Shown here piece by piece: positions 1-5,498 of a stretch of DNA of 35,040 nt. This DNA is from a virus, in the IMG/VR virus record IMGVR_UViG_3300034023_000185, positions 1-35,040 of that record; one strand, 5' to 3'. The position numbers and the translations under genes were made by a program. Under the pieces are notes generated by a model. It did not search any database. It was not told the DNA's origin and saw only the letters and a list, made by a program, of their open reading frames with translations. How positions within the stretch are numbered: the stretch's first letter is position 1; each line of letters starts with the position of its first letter.

Positions 1-538
1 ACGAGCTTTTAGCGAGCCGTAAAGCCAAGGTCATACGAGTACATTTAATTAACTCGCCATGTATGCGTAACGGTAGGTGCGGGAAGTATGAGGTGCTGCA
101 TGGCGAAACGGCAAGTTCTGCTAGTAAAAAGGTAATCAGAAAGAACCGTCAATTTTTGCATAAGTTTGACAGAGTAGTACGAAGGTTTAGAAATCGATTA
201 ACAAGAGCGACTGGTAGTATGCAGTGTTATGTGTCGCCCTGCTTAGAGTGTGATCTCAATGGAAAAGCTCGAAAACATCTTGCCGCTCGTGTATCTGCTA
301 TGTTGCCTAGCTGTATCATTGTGGATAATCCTTTCGGATCCGCCTGTTTGCCAGGGTATGTCTGTGAGAAACACGGAGCAAGTCCTGAAATCGCTGCGCC
401 ATGTATAGTAGACCTGGACGGCGTTGACGGAACAGATATTAACGTTGACAAGTTTGCCGCTCGTTATCGACACTGTGACATAACCTTTTATTGGGAACAT
501 TGGATGAACTGTATTCGAGGTTCGTTTGTTGACCCTCG
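1..538. repeat. Terminal overlap, left copy
   Basis: These bases are repeated at 34503-35040 in the same orientation, so the contig closes into a circle of about 34,502 bp. Aligned by eye, the copies differ at 14 positions with no indels (about 97.4% identity). Ten differences are synonymous in the exported-protein gene that spans the junction, including two neighbouring Lys codons that swap AAA and AAG. Four change the protein (Met/Val, Ala/Thr, Ala/Asp, Glu/Lys). This pattern suggests two natural alleles joined by an assembler rather than sequencing error. A true terminal redundancy would normally be identical. Confidence 0.9.
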
Positions 539-638
539 GAAACGTGACTGTAAGTACGACAAAAGCATGTACGATTATACAAAAGGAATCTTATGCCATT
601 CTTTATTGGATCAATTCTCCGCCACTTGCTCACACTAG
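1..638 (+). CDS. Exported cysteine-rich protein, C-terminal part (gene crosses the circle junction)
   Basis: This is the 3' part of the gene that starts at 34322. The frame is open from base 1, and the ATG at 63 is internal, not the start. Joined across the circle, the protein is 272 residues. The visible part contains most of its 18 cysteines and the aromatic stretch WEHWMNC followed by FVDPRKR. The even, high cysteine count and the signal peptide on the other half suggest a disulfide-bonded periplasmic protein. It lies between a membrane coiled-coil protein and a holin-like protein, so a role in lysis or envelope breakdown is likely from context. I recognise no catalytic family with certainty. 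The 3' end overlaps the holin-like gene by 46 bases. Confidence 0.8.
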   Translation, partial: ELLASRKAKVIRVHLINSPCMRNGRCGKYEVLHGETASSASKKVIRKNRQFLHKFDRVVRRFRNRLTRATGSMQCYVSPCLECDLNGKARKHLAARVSAMLPSCIIVDNPFGSACLPGYVCEKHGASPEIAAPCIVDLDGVDGTDINVDKFAARYRHCDITFYWEHWMNCIRGSFVDPRKRDCKYDKSMYDYTKGILCHSLLDQFSATCSH

Positions 639-781
639 CAGCTGGTGGCCTTCTTGGTTTAGGCGTTGCAGAGGATGACGCACACAACCTCGTTAAAGCT
701 GTTGAGCCAGTTGTGGGTGGCGTTGTGTTGTACGGCGTATCTCAGGCTTGGTCTTTATTTGATTCTAAGAAGAAACGCTAA
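593..781 (+). CDS. Holin-like small membrane protein
   Basis: A 62-residue protein that begins inside the preceding exported-protein gene, with an AGGA-type ribosome site just upstream. It has two hydrophobic segments, about residues 3-25 (FFIGSILRHLL then a Gly/Ala-rich run) and 38-55 (PVVGGVVLYGV), and ends in a positive KKKR tail. This two-helix layout with a basic C-terminus is that of small phage holins, which form inner-membrane lesions that release or activate lysis enzymes. It is the last gene of the late plus-strand operon and follows the DUF5675 and exported-protein genes, which fits a lysis cassette. Its stop codon overlaps that of the convergent gene at 778. Confidence 0.65.
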   Translation: MPFFIGSILRHLLTLAAGGLLGLGVAEDDAHNLVKAVEPVVGGVVLYGVSQAWSLFDSKKKR

Positions 782-1248
782 ACGTCTGTGTTCAGGCGGT
801 AGCGCTTGTTGCGGAGTTTGCTTTCTTCCGCTGCCGCTACTGCCTTATCTGCACCAGTGTTTTCCTCAATGTATTTGACGATAAGGGCAAACTTGCCTTG
901 TGCTCGGACTTTATCAAGCTGTAGTTTGAATTGTTCTTTGGCTTGTTTTCGCATGGCTTCTGCAATGCTCTCATCATTGTATAGCTCGCAAGCCAAATAG
1001 GTGAGGTTAAACGGTGATGGGTATGGATCAAACAGAAACCATCGTAGCCTAGAAAAGTCTCCGATTGTTTTGTGATACATCACGTTTTTACGATCACATT
1101 TTTGTTCATGTAATATAGTTCGCATACCAACTTGAGGTAATCCTTCTAATCGGTCGAAAAAGAAGCAATAGTCTTTTAGTGCCCGTTCGATTACGGCCAG
1201 CCACAGAGTACGCTCTGGAAAGTCTTGAGAAATTTCTGCTTGTTCCAT
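778..1248 (-). CDS. Hypothetical early protein
   Basis: A 156-residue protein rich in Trp, Phe, Tyr and Arg near its start (ERTLWLAVIERAL, RLRWFLFD) and in Ala/Lys near its end. It has no signal peptide or membrane segment. I use the ATG at 1248, one base after the stop of the upstream gene. An upstream alternative at 1272 would overlap that gene by 23 bases. It is the last gene of the first minus-strand operon. The layout of an alpha-helical N-terminal half followed by a Lys/Ala-rich tail is compatible with a small nucleic-acid-binding protein, but no function can be assigned. Confidence 0.75.
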   Translation of the reverse strand: MEQAEISQDFPERTLWLAVIERALKDYCFFFDRLEGLPQVGMRTILHEQKCDRKNVMYHKTIGDFSRLRWFLFDPYPSPFNLTYLACELYNDESIAEAMRKQAKEQFKLQLDKVRAQGKFALIVKYIEENTGADKAVAAAEESKLRNKRYRLNTDV

Positions 1249-1249
1249 G

Positions 1250-1579
1250 TTAAGTGTTAGTTCTCTTCGCATCTTTTACCAAAGCGATCCAGTCTTCTAG
1301 GTACATTGTGACTAACCAAGGCTTGTGATTTCTGCGGTGCATTACTGTTGGTATTCGGTCGTGACAATCTCTTAGGGATTGATCCATTGCGTTATCAACA
1401 TTCAGCTTTTCTACTCTTTTGCATTCGATATGGAACTGATGCAGCTCAGTGCACTCTACGTCAGAATCGCCAGCAGCGCCGCAGAATTGTTGAGTACGCC
1501 TGGCAGTGAACCCGTGTTCACGTAGCTTTGACGCCAATTCTCGTTCTCCGGCGCTGCCTTTTTGTTTACCGTTTGTCAT
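1250..1579 (-). CDS. Holliday-junction-resolvase-like PD-(D/E)XK nuclease
   Basis: A 109-residue protein with the order of motifs seen in Hjc-type resolvases. These are KGSAGEREL at the N-terminus (Glu12), GDSDV (Asp38/Asp40) and IECKRVE (Glu52-x-Lys54), the last two forming the D and ExK of the PD-(D/E)XK core. Enzymes of this family cleave four-way DNA junctions using divalent metal, which would clear branched concatemers before packaging. Its length suits a single nuclease domain. It overlaps the upstream gene by four bases (ATGA), so the two are translationally coupled. A VRR-NUC-type or other small nuclease of the same fold is the main alternative. Confidence 0.75.
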   Translation of the reverse strand: MTNGKQKGSAGERELASKLREHGFTARRTQQFCGAAGDSDVECTELHQFHIECKRVEKLNVDNAMDQSLRDCHDRIPTVMHRRNHKPWLVTMYLEDWIALVKDAKRTNT

Positions 1580-2088
1580 GCTCTTTGTATCAAGTTATGG
1601 AACTGGCTTAGTAGTATTGGGACTTTTGGTGGGTTGTCTCCAAATCGTCTGATTACATTCTTGCAAAACTGCTCGTCAGTGTAAGCGCAAATCAGCTCAG
1701 TATCTTTTCCCGCTGCCAGTGTAACTAAAAACTTGCGTCTGCGGTAATATTTTTCTGCAAGCTCGTCTTTTATGCCTTCGACAATGAGCTGTTTCGAGTG
1801 AGCGTCAATCTTGCGGATACCGTCTAAGACTTTGCGGAGAGCAAGCGAATTATCAAACTCAAACTTTAGGTTGATAGGGTGATACTCGACAAAAACACCA
1901 TTAACTAGAAAATCGATGGTCTTGTTATACCCGACACCAATTTGAAACGTTGTCCCGTTTTGTAACTGAAAGCCTCGCACGTAGCGTTCAAGCAGCATCC
2001 CACAAGCGTATTCTGATTTTGAAGCAAACTTTATTGGTGTTTCGGGAATGTGGGGCAGTCGCGGTGTAAAGTCTCTGGTAGGCTCCAT
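1576..2088 (-). CDS. Putative restriction-endonuclease-fold protein
   Basis: A 170-residue protein with a spacing of acidic residues like that of the PD-(D/E)XK fold: Glu26 in a helix (SKSEYACG), Asp59 in TIDFLV, and Glu68-x-His70 in FVEYHP. The third motif carries His where the usual Lys would stand, as in some divergent members. The C-terminal half is basic (KYYRRRKF). It sits directly upstream of the resolvase-like gene with a four-base overlap, which suggests a related job in DNA processing. The assignment rests on motif spacing alone, so nuclease activity is an inference. Confidence 0.55.
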   Translation of the reverse strand: MEPTRDFTPRLPHIPETPIKFASKSEYACGMLLERYVRGFQLQNGTTFQIGVGYNKTIDFLVNGVFVEYHPINLKFEFDNSLALRKVLDGIRKIDAHSKQLIVEGIKDELAEKYYRRRKFLVTLAAGKDTELICAYTDEQFCKNVIRRFGDNPPKVPILLSQFHNLIQRA

Positions 2089-2121
2089 TGCGACTATAAT
2101 GCAACGGATTGTGCCACTAGC

Positions 2122-2733
2122 CTATCTGTAAAAGGTTTCGTCTGTGTTAGCTACAGACCACCTATCGCTGTTCTCGGCCTGAAATATTGTGTCTATTGTT
2201 TTGTATTTTCGGTCGGCTGCGTTGGGTGCGTTACCAATAAAAAACGCATCTTTGAAACAGACACGATTGGTCGGCAAGCAACAGATTCTTCCGTCATCAA
2301 GCAAAATGATATGTCCACATTTGTTTTGGTCGGGTTGGTGCAGGAAGCCTGCGGTAGTATCGCAATCAGCCAGCCAATCCACCGTACAGTAATATGTACC
2401 AGACACCACAGATTTGTTTTTAAGCAACACATCACACTGATAATCTTTCAAGAAATCAAAAACCGTTACGATTGGCTTAAAACTAAAACAATCCCAAAGC
2501 TGTAAGTCCTCCAGGTTAGTTTCCGCAACAGTTGGCTCGTCATGTAACAACCAGTGCAGTGGGATGTGCCTAAAGTGTGCGCCAGACTCAAGCAGAACGT
2601 GGAACTGTAACGCTCGTCCTTTGTGCGATATGATCGCAAATGCATACCCTTTCTCAAATCCTGTTACCGTTTCGTCTTGAGTCAAAAACTTTGCTGGTAT
2701 GAGGATTTTGAGTGGCGGGATGTTTGCGTTCAT
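2122..2733 (-). CDS. Hypothetical early protein
   Basis: A 203-residue soluble protein with no signal peptide. The central part reads as alternating beta strands (GYAFAIISHKGRALQFHVLL) and a later segment holds TVDWLADCDTTAGF and HQPDQNKCGHIILL. The many aromatics and the mixed alpha/beta look suggest a folded enzyme or binding protein, but I recognise no motif. It starts three bases after the stop of the upstream gene and belongs to the same minus-strand operon. Conservation across related phages would be the only route to a function. Confidence 0.75.
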   Translation of the reverse strand: MNANIPPLKILIPAKFLTQDETVTGFEKGYAFAIISHKGRALQFHVLLESGAHFRHIPLHWLLHDEPTVAETNLEDLQLWDCFSFKPIVTVFDFLKDYQCDVLLKNKSVVSGTYYCTVDWLADCDTTAGFLHQPDQNKCGHIILLDDGRICCLPTNRVCFKDAFFIGNAPNAADRKYKTIDTIFQAENSDRWSVANTDETFYR

Positions 2734-2736
2734 TTT

Positions 2737-3000
2737 TTACCATGCTTTACACGACCAATAGCGAGCCTTAGTTTTTGGTCCAGGGTTTTCGCAATTGTGT
2801 CTAGCCCTAAAACTTTTTCGTCGTGCTGGTTCGTTCTTGCGTATCTTCATATCAGGATCGCCAAAACGCACTTTTACAACGTTTCCGTTTTCGTTTTTAA
2901 CGTACACTGCTGATTTCTTTGATTCGCCAGGTGTCCGAAAAGGTTTATTTAGAGCCATGTTGCGCTCGAGGCTTTTGCGAATATTTGATTCACCAGCCAT
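2737..3000 (-). CDS. Small conserved phage protein with FRARHNC/RYWSC motif
   Basis: An 87-residue basic protein. A central beta-like segment (VYVKNENGNVVKVRFGDP) is followed by a basic stretch and a C-terminal block holding FRARHNC and PGPKTKARYWSC. This C-terminal block recurs in many phage proteins, sometimes as a tail of larger virion or nucleic-acid proteins. Its function is not known to me. The two cysteines, one histidine and the surplus of Arg/Lys would allow metal or nucleic-acid binding, which is an inference. The ATG overlaps the stop of the upstream 46-residue gene (TAATG). Confidence 0.8.
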   Translation of the reverse strand: MAGESNIRKSLERNMALNKPFRTPGESKKSAVYVKNENGNVVKVRFGDPDMKIRKNEPARRKSFRARHNCENPGPKTKARYWSCKAW

Positions 3001-3140
3001 TACTTTTTAGCCTTTTTCTTTTCGGCACCCTTAATCTTGCCTTTGTTTACCGTAGCATAAAAGACAGAATCGCCTTCCTTTTTGCCGTAGAACTTTTCCA
3101 TCGACTCGCGAATCTTTAGACCTTTTTTTGTAAGCGGCAT
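3000..3140 (-). CDS. Small basic protein (46 aa), MPLTKKG family
   Basis: This short gene encodes 46 residues starting MPLTKKGLKIRESMEKFYG and ending in a Lys-rich tail. An AGGAG ribosome site stands seven bases before the ATG. Very similar 45-60-residue proteins (MPLTKKGxK..., YGKKKG.SVFYA..NKGKIKG) occur widely in phages, often beside the FRARHNC/RYWSC-type protein, as here. The strong positive charge suggests nucleic-acid or capsid binding. The function is unknown. It overlaps the end of the upstream gene by 25 bases and the start of the next by one base. Confidence 0.8.
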   Translation of the reverse strand: MPLTKKGLKIRESMEKFYGKKEGDSVFYATVNKGKIKGAEKKKAKK

Positions 3141-3289
3141 GATTGCTCCTTTTTAAGTATAGTCTCAAAAAGTTTAGCATCTGATGCTACTTTAGCCGAT
3201 TGAGTTTTAACGGCCGCTTGGTGTGCTGCTTGTAATTCGCGCCAGAACTGCTCCTGGAACAGTTGTTTCACGGTCTTAATCTGACTCAT
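3116..3289 (-). CDS. Small hypothetical helical protein
   Basis: A 57-residue protein predicted to be one long amphipathic helix (KTVKQLFQEQFWRELQAAHQ). The ATG at 3289 is chosen because a GGAG lies four bases before it and because it overlaps the upstream gene by only 14 bases. A longer reading to 3361 would lie inside that gene. It overlaps the next gene by 25 bases, which is tight even for a phage. No function is recognised. Confidence 0.55.
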   Translation of the reverse strand: MSQIKTVKQLFQEQFWRELQAAHQAAVKTQSAKVASDAKLFETILKKEQSCRLQKKV

Positions 3290-3527
3290 GACGCTCCATA
3301 TAGAACCCTTGACCGGACAAGGTATGTACCTCAACAGCATCACAATGTAGCACACGCTCAATTAAGAGCTTTGCCATTTCGTGTGGCTCTACATGATAGT
3401 GCTCGTCAATCAGCGCTCGAATATCGGGCCTGGGTTCGTAGGTAAATTTATAGTCGTCGTTTTCACGAATATGCAGAACAACTTCCCATTTGCCGTCAGT
3501 GACTTTGTAAAGCGAATAAAGTTTCAT
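3276..3527 (-). CDS. Small hypothetical early protein
   Basis: An 83-residue acidic protein beginning MKLYSLYKVTDGKWEVVLHI, which reads as a beta hairpin, followed by a His-rich middle (DEHYHVEPHEMAKLL). It has no membrane segment. It is separated by two bases from the upstream nuclease-like gene and overlaps the next gene slightly, so it is part of the same operon. No homologous family is recognised. Confidence 0.7.
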   Translation of the reverse strand: MKLYSLYKVTDGKWEVVLHIRENDDYKFTYEPRPDIRALIDEHYHVEPHEMAKLLIERVLHCDAVEVHTLSGQGFYMERHESD

Positions 3528-3529
3528 AG

Positions 3530-4012
3530 TTAATACGCAAAAATATCGGTGTTTAAAACAGCTTGAGGTATACGCCAGTAAGGGTTGTTAATCGGTTGAC
3601 CTGAACGATCCTTGTCTACCCAATACTCCGGGCATTTAGCTTCTTTACCGGTCAACCAACCAACAATTTTTAGGTCAGGGTACATACCAACTACGAGATA
3701 ATACCGCCGCTCATCATAATCCCGTGGCCTGATGATCAACGGTCCATCGGTTTTAATGGTGCTGCGTACCTCTATGTTTGACCCTACATCGGCCACAGCT
3801 CGATTAAGACTGGCCACGTTGCAGTACAGACCAAGAGTTTTGCCTACAAATGCCTCCGCTATAGCGCCATGAATGTGATGCGTAAATGTATCAACAGTTA
3901 TGTTCCCGTTGTTGTCTTTTGCGCCTCTTTCAATGGCCCTAAATTGTCTCTGTAGACCCGCTACAGCGGCGTTAAAGGCTTCCCCATGATCTAATCGTCC
4001 GATTGCGTCCAT
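3530..4012 (-). CDS. Putative PD-(D/E)XK-type nuclease or nuclease-fold protein
   Basis: A 160-residue protein whose middle follows the endonuclease-fold order. A helix carries Glu53 (GAIAEAFVG), then come DVG (Asp75) and IEVRST (Glu81-x-Arg83), followed by strands LIIRPRDYDE and YLVVGMYP. The last catalytic Lys is Arg here, so it may be inactive or divergent. Similar GAxxE...DVG..EVRST proteins occur in many phages, usually listed as hypothetical. The C-terminus holds GWLTGKEA and NPYWRIP. A GAGGAC ribosome site precedes the ATG. It is the second gene of the operon, next to the SSB-like gene. Confidence 0.6.
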   Translation of the reverse strand: MDAIGRLDHGEAFNAAVAGLQRQFRAIERGAKDNNGNITVDTFTHHIHGAIAEAFVGKTLGLYCNVASLNRAVADVGSNIEVRSTIKTDGPLIIRPRDYDERRYYLVVGMYPDLKIVGWLTGKEAKCPEYWVDKDRSGQPINNPYWRIPQAVLNTDIFAY

Positions 4013-4027
4013 GACCGTCCTCGCAGC

Positions 4028-4333
4028 TTAAAAAGGGATATCGTCGTACTCTTCATGCTTTGCTATAGGCCCTGGCTTACCTTGACCGCTTGCGAGACCT
4101 TCTGCCTCGTGGATTTGTCGGTCTAGGTTTCTAGCGTCACGCCATTTGTCGACCTGGCTAAGTAGCTCACTAAGAACCGTAAGATCGTCCGGATACCAGT
4201 ACTTACTTTCCTTGTACTCGCCGCTTGTCTTGTCTTTGTAGGTTTTGCGAAACGTGTAGCTATAGCCTCGCTCGTTTTGCCACGCTGCTATGTCTATTCC
4301 CTTCATTCGCCATGATTGTGCTGGTTTTGCCAT
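4028..4333 (-). CDS. Putative single-stranded-DNA-binding protein, PC4-like with SSB-type tail
   Basis: A 101-residue protein and the first gene of the minus-strand operon. The N-terminal half forms a likely beta sheet with many aromatics and Lys (IAAWQNERGYSYTFRKTYKD), as in PC4-like single-strand-binding domains found in phages. A helix (LTVLSELLSQVDKWRD) follows, then a flexible linker. The last residues are EEYDDIPF, the same kind of acidic, Phe-ended tail that bacterial SSB uses to recruit replication and repair partners. This tail is the strongest evidence for the call. It would protect single-stranded DNA and dock host enzymes. AAGGAGACAAC precedes the ATG. Confidence 0.6.
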   Translation of the reverse strand: MAKPAQSWRMKGIDIAAWQNERGYSYTFRKTYKDKTSGEYKESKYWYPDDLTVLSELLSQVDKWRDARNLDRQIHEAEGLASGQGKPGPIAKHEEYDDIPF

Positions 4334-4353
4334 GTTGTCTCCTTAAAAAGTTG

Positions 4354-4384
4354 CTTACCGTAAGTGACCATAGTACGCTATAAG
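4354..4384 (+). promoter_or_regulatory. Candidate divergent promoter/operator between the SSB-like and HTH genes
   Basis: The 77-base gap between divergent starts must hold promoters for both operons. CTTACCGTAAG at 4354-4364 is a perfect 5-bp inverted repeat around one base. It overlaps a weak plus-strand -35 (TTACCG, 4355-4360) placed 18 bases before TATAAG (4379-4384). On the minus strand TACTAT (4370-4375) could be the -10 of the first early operon, the same hexamer used by the better promoter at 8572. Functional assignment is inference. Confidence 0.4.
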
Positions 4385-4410
4385 AGAATCGGCAAGTGGA
4401 AAAAGATGCT

Positions 4411-4599
4411 ATGAACGATCAAAAAGATGAAAAATATGTGACGCCAAAAGAGTTATGCAACCATTTTGCATTCTCGGATTGGTTTATGCGCAAGTGTTTG
4501 AAGCAAGGCATACCTTACTTAAAAGTAGGAAGGGATTATCGTTTTAGAATTTCGGAAGTAGAAAAATGGCTTAAACAACAGGAAAACAACAATGGATGA
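4411..4599 (+). CDS. Excisionase/MerR-like helix-turn-helix protein
   Basis: A 62-residue protein reading YVTPKELCNHFAFSDWFMRK then IPYLKVGRDYRFRISEVEKW. This is the two-helix wing pattern of small HTH_17 or excisionase-type DNA-binding proteins. Such proteins bind DNA near promoters or recombination sites. No integrase is present here, so a regulatory or origin-binding role is likelier than excision. I chose the ATG at 4411, while a GTG at 4396 would add five residues. It overlaps the initiator gene by eight bases, so the pair is co-translated. It may act on the operators flanking it. Confidence 0.7.
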   Translation: MNDQKDEKYVTPKELCNHFAFSDWFMRKCLKQGIPYLKVGRDYRFRISEVEKWLKQQENNNG

Positions 4600-5212
4600 G
4601 CACGTACCATGGAAATTGGCTTTGTTAATTGACGACGACATTATTTGTAACCCTGATTTGACTTGGACTGAACGAATAATCTTTTCGTACGTGCAAGGCT
4701 TTGATCGAAACAACAAGCCGTGTTTTGCCACCAGTAAAGCCATCGCTGACCGTTTTCATTTGAACGAATCCCACGTGCGTTTTGCTCGTTCTGCTCTTGT
4801 CAAGAAAGGGTTGTTGAAACGAATTGAACGAGATGGTCGAATATACTTTCGGACGAAGTTTGTGATTTCAGGTTGGTGTCCATCGGAAAGTGAGTCTGAA
4901 AAAGATGAACAAAATCAGCTGTTGGATAAACCAACACTGTTGGCTGGCACCAACACCACTGTTGGAAATACCAACACCGACCGTTGGCCAGCACCAACAC
5001 CCACTGTTGGCCAGCGCCAACACCCACCGTTGGCTGGCACCAACACATATAATAATACTTATAATAATAATTATAATAAAACTAAGATCCAAGATCAGGT
5101 AAATGTTTCACTTGGTAAGATTTCCGTACGACAGCCAGAACTCAATCTTGAGAAAGCAAATCAAGCTGCAGAACGGTTTGGACTACGTCGTAGGTTTGGA
5201 GATGCCGATTAA
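4592..5212 (+). CDS. Replication initiator with winged-helix domain (lambda O-like role)
   Basis: A 206-residue protein. Residues about 20-95 form a winged helix: LTWTERIIFSYV, then ATSKAIADRFHLNESHVRFA as the helix-turn-helix, then KKGLLKRIERDGRIYF as the wing. The middle, about 110-170, is a low-complexity Thr/Asn/Pro stretch encoded by six DNA inverted repeats and an A+T-rich block. The C-terminus is a short basic tail (RFGLRRRFGD). An initiator that carries iterons in its own gene is the arrangement of lambda O and its origin. No helicase or loader gene follows, so host DnaB/DnaC-type proteins would have to be recruited directly. The call rests on domain type plus the embedded repeats. 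Confidence 0.75.
   Translation: MDEHVPWKLALLIDDDIICNPDLTWTERIIFSYVQGFDRNNKPCFATSKAIADRFHLNESHVRFARSALVKKGLLKRIERDGRIYFRTKFVISGWCPSESESEKDEQNQLLDKPTLLAGTNTTVGNTNTDRWPAPTPTVGQRQHPPLAGTNTYNNTYNNNYNKTKIQDQVNVSLGKISVRQPELNLEKANQAAERFGLRRRFGDAD
4920..5085 (+). other. Candidate origin of replication: six iterons plus A+T-rich block
   Basis: Six inverted repeats of the form (T/C)GTTGG-N5/6-CCAACA lie head to tail at 4920-4936, 4938-4955, 4960-4976, 4982-4999, 5005-5022 and 5028-5045. Start-to-start spacing is 18, 22, 22, 23 and 23 bases, near two helical turns, so a protein bound to each would sit on one face of the DNA. Immediately after the last repeat comes about 40 bases of almost pure A+T (5046-5085), suited to strand opening. 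Iterons followed by an A+T-rich unwinding element inside the initiator gene are the hallmarks of lambda-type origins. Confidence 0.75.
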
Positions 5213-5421
5213 AAGCTTCACAATGAACGCTGTGGCACGATAAGGCTCTAGGGTATATCTGAGGTAGGTCCAAGATTAGAATTGAATAGCGTTCATCCTA
5301 GAGGCTTGAAAGAAAGGTTGTGCGAAGTGGTTAGAATGTGTACATTGGAGATGCGTGATCTAGTCCATCATGTCTCCATGCCCTCTCGTCAGTAAGCAAT
5401 TACCGGCGAGAGGTTTTTTTT
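5213..5421 (+). ncRNA. Structured non-coding region with pseudoknot, ending at an intrinsic terminator
   Basis: No gene lies here. Two long complementary pairs interleave. ATGAACGCT (5223-5231) pairs with AGCGTTCAT (5288-5296), nine perfect base pairs. CTCTAGG (5246-5252) pairs with CCTAGAG (5297-5303), seven perfect pairs plus three more after one mismatch. The second partner arms abut exactly (5296/5297), giving an H-type pseudoknot with stackable stems. A further hairpin, TGGAGA 5346-5351 with TCTCCA 5373-5378 and an inner TGAT/ATCA, follows, then the terminator. It could be a stable small RNA or a structured 3' untranslated region of the initiator transcript. No known RNA family is recognised and no separate promoter is obvious. 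Confidence 0.6.
5382..5421 (+). terminator. Strong rho-independent terminator
   Basis: CCTCTCGTC (5382-5390) pairs with GGCGAGAGG (5405-5413), nine pairs with one G-U. An inner GTAA/TTAC stem is capped by a GCAA tetraloop of GNRA type. Eight Ts follow at 5414-5421. It ends the plus-strand transcript of the HTH and initiator genes and the structured RNA. The last T is also the base complementary to the A of the CCA end of the tRNA-like gene on the other strand. Confidence 0.85.
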
Positions 5422-5498
5422 GGCTCCAGGTGTTGGTAACGATCCAACCTCAGTCTCGCTTAACGGGCGAGTGCGATCACCATGATTGCTAACCTGGA
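5421..5498 (-). tRNA. tRNA-Asn-like gene (anticodon GTT) with encoded CCA
   Basis: Read on the minus strand, the segment folds as a 78-base cloverleaf. It has a 7-bp acceptor (TCCAGGT with ACCTGGA), a D arm with GG in the loop, a perfect anticodon stem CTCGC/GCGAG with loop CCGTTAA (anticodon GTT at 5462-5464) and a six-base variable loop. A perfect T stem GTTGG/CCAAC, discriminator G and encoded CCA follow. Oddities: position 33 is C instead of the near-universal T, the T loop is ATCGTTA instead of TTCGANN, and the D stem has an A-C mismatch. It begins six bases after the stop of the 5505 gene, so it would be processed from that operon's transcript. It may be a decoding tRNA, a degenerate one or a tRNA mimic. 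Confidence 0.55.

Noticed and set aside
63-638. Separate gene starting at the ATG at 63
   Set aside because: The frame is open to base 1 and continues a signal-peptide gene that starts at 34322 when the circle is closed.
2050-2505. Plus-strand 151-codon frame opposite the 1576-2733 genes
   Set aside because: It runs opposite two well-supported minus-strand genes and shows no motif or ribosome site.
4411-4599. Excisionase of an integration module
   Set aside because: The fold is excisionase-like but no integrase, attachment site or CI-type repressor gene is visible, so a lysogeny module is not claimed.
4920-5045. Evenly spaced repeats considered as a CRISPR array
   Set aside because: Units are short near-palindromes with only a few bases between, they are translated in an open frame, and no cas gene is present. 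Iterons explain them better.
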